Source of the DNA: an uncultured Coriobacteriaceae bacterium
GTDB lineage: Bacteria; Actinomycetota; Coriobacteriia; Coriobacteriales; UMGS124
Assembly (NCBI GenBank): GCA_900555105.1
Contig: USJP01000129.1
Coordinates: 1 to 5,696, forward strand
Length of the DNA stretch: 5,696 nt
Direction of reading: 5' to 3'
Within the stretch, counting starts at the first letter, position 1. Each line of letters begins with the position of its first letter. Shown one piece after another: positions 1-5,166 of this stretch. Under the pieces are notes generated by a model that saw only the letters and a program-made list of their open reading frames with translations, ran no database searches and was not told where the DNA came from. The translations under genes and the position numbers were made by a program.

Positions 1-67
1 GAGAACCCCGTTTTCGCGGCGGTATCGAGCCAAAAAGTCTCGCTAGAAAACTACCTGTGCTCGTTGC

Positions 68-541
68 TTAGCAGCTGGTGGTCTCGCGGTTGTACTTGTA
101 GCCCTTCTTCTTGCCGCAGACGCCCTGAGCCTTGCAGCCGAGGATGAGCTTCTCGGTGATGGCGTTGAGCTGGGCAATCTCCTCGGCGTTCAGGCAGGAG
201 ACAATCTCCTCGGCCGTGCGGTCGTTGGCGGCGACGCGCTTCTCGGCGAGCTGACGACCCAGGTCGGTAAGCTTCACGGAGTAGCCGTGCTCCTCATCGT
301 TCTCAAAAGTAACGTAACCGTTGCGCACGGCCTTCTTCACAACGCCCTTGAGCTCGCAGCGGTCGCAGCCCATGATCCAGATAAGGTCGTCACGGGTCAG
401 GGTGCCATCGTTGTTGCGCAGGGCGTTGAGCAGCAGGCCCTGGCCGCGCTTGAAGCTCTTGGGGCCGTTCTTACGGAAAGCAAGCTGCACGAGCTTGTTG
501 GCCTTCTTCATCTGTGCAAGAGTCTTGGATGCATCGTTCAT
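68..541 (-). CDS. MarR-family winged-helix transcriptional regulator, cysteine-rich
   Basis: 157-residue protein, the usual MarR length. Seen: an N-terminal dimerisation-type helix (residues 4-24, rich in K/A/L), a winged-helix core with a probable helix-turn-helix at about 48-76, a short wing ending in GYSVKLTDLG (86-95), which matches the MarR pattern of a beta wing followed by 'LT..G', and a C-terminal amphipathic helix (107-135). The reading frame stays open to 787, but I chose the ATG at 541 because AAGGAGC lies about 7 nt upstream and the residues before it look non-coding. Six cysteines stand out: C59 and C62 (GCDRC) at the start of the putative recognition helix, then C116, C136, C142 and the C-terminal residue C157. 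The tail is basic (GKKKGYKYNR). MarR proteins are usually dimeric repressors that respond to phenolics, oxidants or metals. A thiol or metal sensor is my inference. The target may be its own promoter (palindrome at 575-590). No terminator is recognised after the stop. Confidence 0.85.
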   Translation of the reverse strand: MNDASKTLAQMKKANKLVQLAFRKNGPKSFKRGQGLLLNALRNNDGTLTRDDLIWIMGCDRCELKGVVKKAVRNGYVTFENDEEHGYSVKLTDLGRQLAEKRVAANDRTAEEIVSCLNAEEIAQLNAITEKLILGCKAQGVCGKKKGYKYNRETTSC

Positions 542-574
542 GGTAAAGCTCCTTATATCTACCAACCGTCTCAA

Positions 575-595
575 TGACATATAAATGTCACTATA
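575..595 (-). promoter_or_regulatory. Promoter/operator of the MarR-type gene
   Basis: A perfect inverted repeat, TGACAT-ATAA-ATGTCA (575-590), lies 34 nt upstream of the start codon. Directly next to it, reading on the minus strand, is a -10-like TATAGT (595-590, 5 of 6 to consensus). No good -35 is visible 17 nt further upstream. That position instead holds a second, shorter dyad, GTCT-GTTT-AGAC (613-624). A 16-bp dyad covering the expected transcription start is the normal geometry for autorepression by MarR proteins. The assignment to this regulator is inferred from proximity. Confidence 0.55.
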
Positions 596-621
596 TGATT
601 GGCTGGGGAAAAGTCTGTTTA

Positions 622-644
622 GACATGATGCAGGCTGACATGAT
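622..644. repeat. Direct repeat of GACATGAT upstream of the MarR promoter
   Basis: GACATGAT occurs at 622-629 and again at 637-644, starting 15 bp apart. The second copy is preceded by T, giving TGACAT, the half-site of the palindrome at 575-590. The spacing is about one and a half helical turns. These could be extra half-sites for the same regulator or for an activator. The repeats are short and chance is not excluded. Confidence 0.35.
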
Positions 645-800
645 TCACAATGAAAGCCAAATGATGGGGAAGACGAGGAGCCGAAGCCATTCAGTCGTCT
701 GCTTGAAGCAATACCCAACAAAAGGAAGCGCGAGGCCCTGGGCGGTCCTCCAAACCCACCGCACATTGTGCGGGCAAGAAAGGCCATTCAGGAGGGCTAT

Positions 801-995
801 ATGCGTGAAATGGCCATACGTTTGCGTTTTACATCCCCAGTGTCTTCAAACCACTTCAGGCTCAAGTCATCTAGCTGCACAAATGAAAAGGATGGTGTTT
901 TTCATTTGTGCCTGGCGCTCGTTAAAACGCAAACGTATGGCGTTTTTATAGGACGTGTCTCTAGCGCGATGCCTCTTCGGCTTCTCGGCGGGTAA
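801..995 (+). CDS. Weak candidate small ORF (64 residues)
   Basis: The only support is a good translation signal: GGAGG at 791-795, a 5-nt spacer (gctat), then ATG at 801. The frame runs 64 codons to a stop at 993-995. The peptide (starting MREMAIRLRF) has no domain I recognise and no clear signal or membrane segment. Its sequence runs through all the inverted repeats of 813-947 and then overlaps the antisense 3' end of the gene at 961-1431. Leader peptide, decayed gene end and chance are all possible. I list it because the Shine-Dalgarno is real-looking, not because the product is. Confidence 0.18.
   Translation: MREMAIRLRFTSPVSSNHFRLKSSSCTNEKDGVFHLCLALVKTQTYGVFIGRVSSAMPLRLLGG
813..941. repeat. 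129-bp element bounded by 19-bp perfect inverted repeats
   Basis: The left arm GCCATACGTTTGCGTTTTA (813-831) is the exact reverse complement of TAAAACGCAAACGTATGGC (923-941). The 91-bp interior contains a further perfect 13-bp inverted repeat (877-889 / 899-911), giving a nested palindrome. The right arm also overlaps a terminator-like hairpin (924-946). No target-site duplication flanks the arms and no transposase is inside. It could be a miniature inverted-repeat element, an intergenic palindromic repeat family, or two facing copies of a terminator module. Which one cannot be decided from a single copy. Confidence 0.7.
877..911. terminator. 13-bp perfect hairpin, possibly bidirectional terminator
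   Basis: GCACAAATGAAAA (877-889) and TTTTCATTTGTGC (899-911) are exact reverse complements around a 9-nt loop (GGATGGTGT). The stem is AT-rich, with A/T runs next to the loop rather than after the stem, so it is not a textbook rho-independent terminator. It lies at the centre of the larger inverted repeat and could act at the RNA level in either direction. Confidence 0.45.
924..950. terminator. Terminator-like hairpin after the hypothetical gene
   Basis: AAAACGC (924-930) pairs with GCGTTTT (940-946) around a 9-nt loop. On the minus strand it begins 15 nt after the stop of the gene ending at 961. A-run/T-run stems of this form are typical of bidirectional terminators. The GC core is only three pairs, so strength is uncertain. 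The motif ATGG[T/C]GTTTTT here (937-947) recurs exactly 45 nt upstream (892-902) in the neighbouring hairpin. Confidence 0.5.
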
Positions 996-1431
996 GTTCG
1001 CGCCAAATTTCAGCCTCTTCCTTGGGGGAGATCCCCAAGCTGCGCAATTGCGAAGAAAGCGCCCGGCGAACAGCAAGTGCCTCGACATGGCGAGCCTCAA
1101 GCAGGGTGATAGCCTCAAGAACAGACGCTGCTTCATCGGCTTGCAGAGCATCTTTCTGCCCAGCAGTCTCCTGCAAGCCAGAGAGTTTGGCATCAATGAG
1201 GGCAAGTTCTTCCTTGGCCTCATGGCAGTCAATGACCAGGCCAAGCACGTCCTGCTCACGCAAATAGCGCGTACGATTTGCGAGCTCGTTTGCCTGCCAG
1301 CGAGCGCGGGTTTCCTCACGGGGTCGTGTATCGTAGTCTGGGCGCAGGTCACGATTGGTGGCGTAGGCGCCGCTCGTGAATGAACCCATATAATGACGCT
1401 CGGAGCTGAGCGCGGCGATGCCGTGAGCCAT
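961..1431 (-). CDS. Hypothetical charged, helix-rich protein (156 aa)
   Basis: I do not recognise this family. The translation looks genuinely coding: codon use is balanced and GC-ending codons are frequent. From about residue 36 the protein is a long stretch rich in Glu, Arg, Ala and Leu, predicted by eye to be almost continuous alpha helix with possible coiled-coil segments (about 36-60 and 68-156). There is one cysteine (C69), with no signal peptide and no membrane segment. The first 35 residues are less regular (GSFTSGAYATNRDLRPDYD). The ATG at 1431 is the first start after an in-frame TGA only two codons upstream, and GAGGA sits 3 nt before it, so spacing is tight. It is divergent from the LysR gene, with a 200-nt gap that may carry shared control sites. 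A cytoplasmic, possibly oligomeric or protein-binding role is inference only. Confidence 0.7.
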   Translation of the reverse strand: MAHGIAALSSERHYMGSFTSGAYATNRDLRPDYDTRPREETRARWQANELANRTRYLREQDVLGLVIDCHEAKEELALIDAKLSGLQETAGQKDALQADEAASVLEAITLLEARHVEALAVRRALSSQLRSLGISPKEEAEIWRELTRREAEEASR

Positions 1432-1488
1432 GCTTCCTCAACTTTCTCAGTATGCCGCGCGTGCGACCGATTACCGTGACTGCATGGA

Positions 1489-1525
1489 ATCATACCGTAT
1501 GGCAAGCAGAGAGGTTCTGCCTCTC
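1489..1525. promoter_or_regulatory. Dyads in the divergent region between hypothetical gene and lysR
   Basis: Two inverted repeats lie close together: CATAC-C-GTATG (1491-1501) and GAGAGG-ttctg-CCTCTC (1509-1525). The first overlaps a minus-strand -10-like TATGAT (1494-1489) that could serve the hypothetical gene. LysR regulators commonly bind imperfect dyads in the divergent region upstream of their own gene. That either dyad is the LysR site is an inference. No good -35 partner is seen for TATGAT. Confidence 0.35.
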
Positions 1526-1552
1526 ACCGACGGATAGCTTTGCACATGCATA

Positions 1553-1581
1553 GAGACGCGTTCTTTTCGCCGATGTACAAT
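1553..1581 (+). promoter_or_regulatory. Probable promoter of the lysR-type gene
   Basis: A -10 element TACAAT (1576-1581, 5 of 6 to consensus) lies 17 nt after a weak -35, GAGACG (1553-1558, sharing the GAC core). Transcription would begin near 1588, about 44 nt before the GTG start. The weak -35 fits the low expression usual for LysR regulators. Confidence 0.45.
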
Positions 1582-1631
1582 TCTTTCAGTTCGTGCGAAA
1601 CCACGACGGGGGATGGCGTAACGGGGGAAAC

Positions 1632-2621
1632 GTGGACATCCATGATTTGCAAGCCTTTAAGACTGTGTACGAGCACCAATCTCTCGCTGAAGCTGCCAGG
1701 GCAAATTATGTGACGCGCCAAGCTCTCAGCAAAACGATTTTGCACCTTGAGGCAGAGCTCGGCTCGCTCTTTATCAGAAAGGCTCGTGGCGTCGTTCCCA
1801 CCTCGCTTGCAAAAGCCGTGTACCCACATGCGTGTCAGGCACTGTCTGAATTTGACGATGTACGTGACATATCTACCCGATTTGCCAGTGGCCAGGCTGG
1901 TTCAATCTGTCTTGCCGTCGAGGCCAACGCCGCGCTCACCCTTCCGGTACGGCTTTTCGAGGACTACATGGCTGCAAGACCGGAAGTCCACCTGTCAACA
2001 GAGATATTGCCCCCAAACGCGGTGCGTGAGGCGCTGGTCTCAGGCAGGGCAGACGCTATTCTGGCTGGTCCGCCCAGCATGCTTGACCATGATTCAGAAA
2101 AGCCTTCCGCACCCAACCCGTCTTCGAAGTCCGCATCTGACAATGGCTTGGTCTTCGAGTCAATCTTTGTGGGTGGCTTTGTGGTTGTATTCAGCCACAG
2201 TGCGTTTTCCCCTGAAGAGCTCAGTACTTTTCCGCCAAATGAGACGAACGAGTCGTCACACCTTGTGCTTCCCTTGTCGGCTTTGTCTGGCAAGCGCATT
2301 TTCGGTATTGACCCATCGAACTCAGTGGAGTGCAAGCTCGCCCCCTTCCTCCAAGCGCATGTGCCCACTGCACGCCTCACCTTCGGCAACTCCGACACCG
2401 CCCTTACCACAAGTTTGATGCGCTCCGGCCAAGGCGGGGTTCTTGTTGAGGCACGGGGTGCCCAAACCGATTTCGGCACCTGCTCGTATGTCCATGTACC
2501 TCTTGTAGGTGATGACGCACCGTCTTGGGAGGTGGGAGTCTCATTCCATACAGACTCGCCCTCTGCTGCCGTGGCCTGTGATTTCGCCAGATTTGCTCGA
2601 GAGAAAATGACGCTTGATTAA
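1632..2621 (+). CDS. LysR-family transcriptional regulator
   Basis: 329-residue protein, slightly longer than the typical 290-310 for the family. Residues 2-60 form the LysR winged helix-turn-helix: DIHDLQAFKTVYEHQSLAEA begins as LysR proteins do, followed by the recognition helix region TRQALSKTILHLEAELGSLF (28-47) and the wing (RKARGVVPTS). The rest is the periplasmic-binding-protein-like effector domain with two lobes (about 87-165 and 165-300). The extra length is a Ser/Pro/Asn-rich linker at about 155-172. I chose GTG at 1632 because the family's conserved N-terminus starts there and a GGGGG stretch lies 4 nt upstream. A GTG at 1593 is in frame but has no RBS and gives an atypical N-terminus. 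The gene is co-directional with the flavoprotein that follows after 169 nt and divergent from the hypothetical gene. It probably controls the flavoprotein. The effector is unknown. Confidence 0.9.
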   Translation: MDIHDLQAFKTVYEHQSLAEAARANYVTRQALSKTILHLEAELGSLFIRKARGVVPTSLAKAVYPHACQALSEFDDVRDISTRFASGQAGSICLAVEANAALTLPVRLFEDYMAARPEVHLSTEILPPNAVREALVSGRADAILAGPPSMLDHDSEKPSAPNPSSKSASDNGLVFESIFVGGFVVVFSHSAFSPEELSTFPPNETNESSHLVLPLSALSGKRIFGIDPSNSVECKLAPFLQAHVPTARLTFGNSDTALTTSLMRSGQGGVLVEARGAQTDFGTCSYVHVPLVGDDAPSWEVGVSFHTDSPSAAVACDFARFAREKMTLD

Positions 2622-2643
2622 GGCGCAACTATTTTGTTGCGCC
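2622..2643 (+). terminator. Hairpin directly after the lysR stop codon
   Basis: GGCGCAAC (2622-2629) and GTTGCGCC (2636-2643) form a perfect 8-bp stem with a 6-nt loop, beginning at the first base after the TAA stop. No U-run follows immediately. The nearest T-rich stretch is at 2661-2676. It could be a weak or factor-dependent terminator, an mRNA-stabilising end, or a partial barrier that lets some transcripts continue into the reductase gene. Confidence 0.5.
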
Positions 2644-2675
2644 CGTAGCCATAAACGCTGCTTTTCCTTCTTTTC

Positions 2676-2704
2676 TTGGCATGGTTTGATATGTCTTGTA
2701 CATG
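2676..2704 (+). promoter_or_regulatory. Candidate promoter of the reductase gene
   Basis: TTGGCA (2676-2681, 5 of 6 to the -35 consensus) is followed after exactly 17 nt by TACATG (2699-2704), a poor -10. Between them is a small dyad, ATGT-N5-ACAT (2691-2703), which would suit binding by a LysR activator, since such promoters often have weak -10 elements. This is a proposal from position and resemblance only. Confidence 0.35.
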
Positions 2705-2762
2705 CGAGCAAAGGGACTCGCATGCGCCGGGTTTAAGGCGGAGAATTTGTTGGACACCCGGC
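2701..2762 (+). promoter_or_regulatory. Two hairpins in the reductase leader
   Basis: The first is CATGCGAG-N8-CTCGCATG (2701-2724), a perfect 8-bp inverted repeat. The second is GCCGGGT-N23-ACCCGGC (2726-2762), a perfect 7-bp GC-rich stem. It ends about 10 nt before the purine-rich RBS (AGGGAGAGGGGAG, about 2772-2784). They are one base apart. The first may be a DNA operator overlapping the transcription start; the second may be a leader RNA structure. I do not recognise a known riboswitch. Confidence 0.45.
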
Positions 2763-2790
2763 AAAAGACATAGGGAGAGGGGAGCGCACC

Positions 2791-4998
2791 ATGGGCATGC
2801 AAACAAGCGTTTCGAGGCGTGGGTTTGTTGCGGGCGCAGCGGTTAGCGCGGCAGGGTTGGGCATTGCACCGAGTATTGCCCCCGCTTACGCACAGGATGA
2901 GCCTGCAGGCCAGAGTGATACCACCCAGGTTCTCAACGAGCAGGACTACTCCTACACCACCAACTCCATCACTGACTTCACCAAGACACAGCTGTTCTCA
3001 GACTGGAAACTCGGTCCCATCGAACTTCATCATCGTATGGTGAAGTCGGCCGCTTTCCAGCTTGCCTTCTTTAACGCCAATCCCGACGAGTACTTTGCCT
3101 ATTACGAGCGCATGGCCAAGGGCGGCGTCGAGATGATTTGGATTGAGGACTTCGCCAACTTCTGGGACATGACGGCAAGCCCCCTCAAGCAGGACTACGA
3201 TGCATACGATGTGAAGGGGCTCGTCGCGGCGCTCCATGCCGACGGCGCATACGTGGGCTATCAGTTTGACACCATGGGCGCACCCATCGGCCCGCTTGAC
3301 TACACCGAGCCCTTCATCGGCAACTATTCTACCGAGGAGATTCAATCTTGGCAGCAGGTGGTCGTCGACCTTGCAAAGCGTTTGCAGGCCGACGGTTTCG
3401 ATGCCATTGAGCTCAACATGGCCGCCAACAACATGGGCCAGTCGTTCCTGTCGCGAACCCGCAACAACCGCGACGACGAGTACGGTCCCCAGAGCCTGGA
3501 GAACCGCACTCGTTGGGCTGTCGAGACCATCCATGCCATTAAGGAGGCATGCGGACCCGACTTCGTGGTGCAGGCACTCATCAACGCCATTGAGAGCAAC
3601 GACAAGGACCTGGGCAACGACGGCGAGTTCACTTCAATCGAGGAGTCCAAGGCCATCGCCAAGATCCTGGAAGAAGCCGGCGCCGACTCGCTTCACGTGC
3701 GCATCGGGCCTGCCTTCACCCACATTGCCCAGTTCGCCGGCGACCTGTACTTCTGCGCAAACGGCTTGGAAGGCATGAACTCCCACAGCGGACGCTATGA
3801 TTTCAGCAAGCACTGGCAGGGACTTCTGCGCGGCAACCATTCAGGCTGCGGCCTTGGCATCGACATGGCAGCCGAGATCAAGAGCGCCGTCTCCATCCCC
3901 GTGGGCGCCGCCACATACATGGATCCCGCCCAGGCGCCCGACTACTTTGAGCAGGCTCTTGAGGAGGGCAAGCTCGACTTCTTCGTAATGAACCGTCCCT
4001 TGTGCGTTGATCCCGAGTACGTGAACAAGCTTCGCGAGGGTCGAATTGACGAGATTGCTCCGTGCACGCGCTGCCTGCACTGCTTCTACGACGTTGACCA
4101 TAAGGGCACCGTACCCTTTGAACACTGCCGCGTGAACGCCGCCAACTGGCACGCCTACGGAGCCGTCATGCCCGAGGGCTTTGACCCCGCACCCGCCGAA
4201 ACTCCCGAGAAAGTCATGGTCATCGGTGGCGGCCCCGCCGGCATGGAGGCGGCCCGCGTTGCTGCCCAGCGCGGTCACGCGGTCACGCTGTACGAAAAGG
4301 CCGACAGTCTCGGTGGCACGCTGCCCGTGGCCGAGGCCATCAAGGGCCCGCACGAGAACCTGGGGCGTCTGACCACCTACCTGGCTCGTGAGCTCGATGT
4401 CACGGGCGTAGAGGTAGTCACCGGCACCGAGATGACCGTCGATGATGTAGTTGCCGCTGCACCCGACTACGTGGTTGTAGCAACCGGTGCCATTGAGCCC
4501 ATGGCAACCTGGATGCCCACCGCCGGCACCATGGGCGCCACGCTCGAGACCGTGCCCGGCCTTGAATGCGGCCCCGAGGTCGTGGTACTCGGCAGCAGCG
4601 CACGAGCAGTTGACACTGCTATTTACCTGGAGAAGAAGGGCAAGCACGTAACCATCGTGACTCCCGATCCCATGGAGCTGTTCGAAAAGGGTCATTCGGG
4701 CAACGTGCAGCAGTTCATCCGCAATGCGTTTACCGCAAACGGCGGAACCATCTATGCCAATGCGACTCTCGTTGAGGTGGGAGATGGCTTTGTGACCATC
4801 ACACGCAACGATGCCGGCGTAGAAGCAACCATGAAGGCTGACGCCGTTGTCGATCTCAGCGACATGCTGCCCAATACCGAACTGGTTGACGCCATCACGG
4901 CGGCAGGCATCGACTGTGTTGCTGTGGGCGACTGTGCCGAACCGTGGAACATCGCAGAGGCCATCTCCACAGCCAACCTGGCGGCTCGAGCCATTTAA
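2791..4998 (+). CDS. Tat-exported old-yellow-enzyme-like FMN/Fe-S/FAD oxidoreductase with atypical active site
   Basis: 735 residues, with the architecture of 2,4-dienoyl-CoA reductase/BaiCD-type enzymes plus an export signal. Order: Tat signal (S8-R9-R10-G11-F12, hydrophobic run 13-30, likely cleavage after AYA at 34); FMN TIM barrel (about 58-420), which keeps Q158, the DEYG..SLENR signature (229-239) and NRP (401-403); an iron-sulfur cluster motif C425-x2-C428-x2-C431-x14-C446; FAD Rossmann GGGPAG (479-484) with E502 at the end of strand two; a second Rossmann at 597-625; and a C-terminal FAD motif, VGDCAEPWN. Oddities: the OYE pocket motif HxxNxY reads N209-x2-A212-x-N214, so His, Asn and the proton-donor Tyr are all missing. 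The NAD(P)H glycine motif is GSSARA (601-606) instead of GxGxxG. Family members reduce activated C=C bonds. Here both substrate and electron donor are unclear, and location is inferred to be outside the membrane. The start at 2791 has an RBS with 6-nt spacing; the ATG at 2797 is an alternative. LysR control is likely. Confidence 0.9.
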   Translation: MGMQTSVSRRGFVAGAAVSAAGLGIAPSIAPAYAQDEPAGQSDTTQVLNEQDYSYTTNSITDFTKTQLFSDWKLGPIELHHRMVKSAAFQLAFFNANPDEYFAYYERMAKGGVEMIWIEDFANFWDMTASPLKQDYDAYDVKGLVAALHADGAYVGYQFDTMGAPIGPLDYTEPFIGNYSTEEIQSWQQVVVDLAKRLQADGFDAIELNMAANNMGQSFLSRTRNNRDDEYGPQSLENRTRWAVETIHAIKEACGPDFVVQALINAIESNDKDLGNDGEFTSIEESKAIAKILEEAGADSLHVRIGPAFTHIAQFAGDLYFCANGLEGMNSHSGRYDFSKHWQGLLRGNHSGCGLGIDMAAEIKSAVSIPVGAATYMDPAQAPDYFEQALEEGKLDFFVMNRPLCVDPEYVNKLREGRIDEIAPCTRCLHCFYDVDHKGTVPFEHCRVNAANWHAYGAVMPEGFDPAPAETPEKVMVIGGGPAGMEAARVAAQRGHAVTLYEKADSLGGTLPVAEAIKGPHENLGRLTTYLARELDVTGVEVVTGTEMTVDDVVAAAPDYVVVATGAIEPMATWMPTAGTMGATLETVPGLECGPEVVVLGSSARAVDTAIYLEKKGKHVTIVTPDPMELFEKGHSGNVQQFIRNAFTANGGTIYANATLVEVGDGFVTITRNDAGVEATMKADAVVDLSDMLPNTELVDAITAAGIDCVAVGDCAEPWNIAEAISTANLAARAI

Positions 4999-4999
4999 A

Positions 5000-5083
5000 A
5001 CGGATTGGGAGCATCGCCAAGGCAAACCCAAAGGAGCCTTCAAGCCCATTGAGTTCGGCGGTATGAAATTTCACTCTGGGTGA
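5000..5083 (+). pseudogene. Possible N-terminal remnant of a second OYE-type gene
   Basis: In the frame that ends with TGA at 5081-5083, the 3' flank of the reductase reads GKPKGAFKPIEFGGMKFHSG. The part FKPIEFGGMK strongly resembles the opening strand of OYE-family barrels (pattern F-x-P-I-x-[IF]-G-x-[ML]), which is also the region at about 59-70 of the preceding protein. The frame overlaps the reductase end and differs from it. It has no RBS-linked start and stops at once, before the terminator. I infer a remnant of a deleted tandem paralogue. A chance match over about 15 residues is possible. Confidence 0.35.
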
Positions 5084-5119
5084 TTATGGCCCATGCAAGA
5101 CAAAACATCATGAAAGCCA

Positions 5120-5166
5120 AAGGGGCGCGGAGTCTGCAAGGCACAGGCTCCGCGCCCCTTATTCTT
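5120..5166 (+). terminator. Strong rho-independent terminator after the reductase
   Basis: AAGGGGCGCGGAG (5120-5132) and CTCCGCGCCCCTT (5148-5160) pair perfectly over 13 bp. Four more pairs (one G-U) close the stem to a 7-nt loop (5137-5143). The T-rich tail TTATTCTT follows (5159-5166). It ends the transcript 121 nt after the reductase stop and 36 nt after the presumed remnant. Confidence 0.85.

Larger units (their letters stand above)
542..960. other. Long non-coding interval between MarR gene and hypothetical gene
   Basis: I find no convincing gene here. The open frames in this stretch (for example 574-951 plus, and the upstream extension of the MarR frame to 787) give low-complexity or unrecognisable translations. 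The MarR-side end holds the operator/promoter dyads. The middle holds a GC-rich hairpin, CCGCAC-att-GTGCGG (759-773), with no T-run after it. The far end (813-947) holds the nested inverted repeats and terminator-like hairpins described separately. A GGAGG followed by ATG at 801 is noted as a weak small-ORF candidate. Confidence 0.6.

Noticed and set aside
1..67. Terminator for the MarR gene at the window start
   Set aside because: Only 3-4 bp complementary stretches are visible; no convincing stem followed by a T-run on the minus strand.
650..661. 12-bp direct repeat ATGAAAGCCAAA at 650-661 and 5110-5121
   Set aside because: Short, no flanking similarity, and the two contexts are unrelated; likely chance.
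542..787. N-terminal extension of the MarR protein to an upstream ATG at 787
   Set aside because: The extra 82 residues are low-complexity, cross the promoter/operator palindrome, and lack an RBS; the ATG at 541 has AAGGAGC at good spacing.
813..941. CRISPR-like or tRNA structure in the repeat-rich gap
   Set aside because: The arms are inverted, not regularly spaced direct repeats, and no cloverleaf or CCA-end pattern is visible.
955..1383. Plus-strand 142-codon open frame
   Set aside because: Antisense to the 156-residue gene, whose codon use and charged helical composition are much more protein-like; no RBS before the plus-strand start.
867..1505. Minus-strand 212-codon frame overlapping the hypothetical gene
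   Set aside because: Different frame from the chosen gene, with composition rich in Arg, Pro, Ser and Cys typical of a shadow frame; no RBS near its start.
1593..1631. Longer LysR protein starting at GTG 1593
   Set aside because: No RBS, lies almost at the predicted transcription start, and adds residues not typical of LysR N-termini.
3841..5049. 402-codon minus-strand frame opposite the reductase
   Set aside because: Antisense shadow of a GC-rich gene; Gly/His/Val-rich translation with no recognisable domain.
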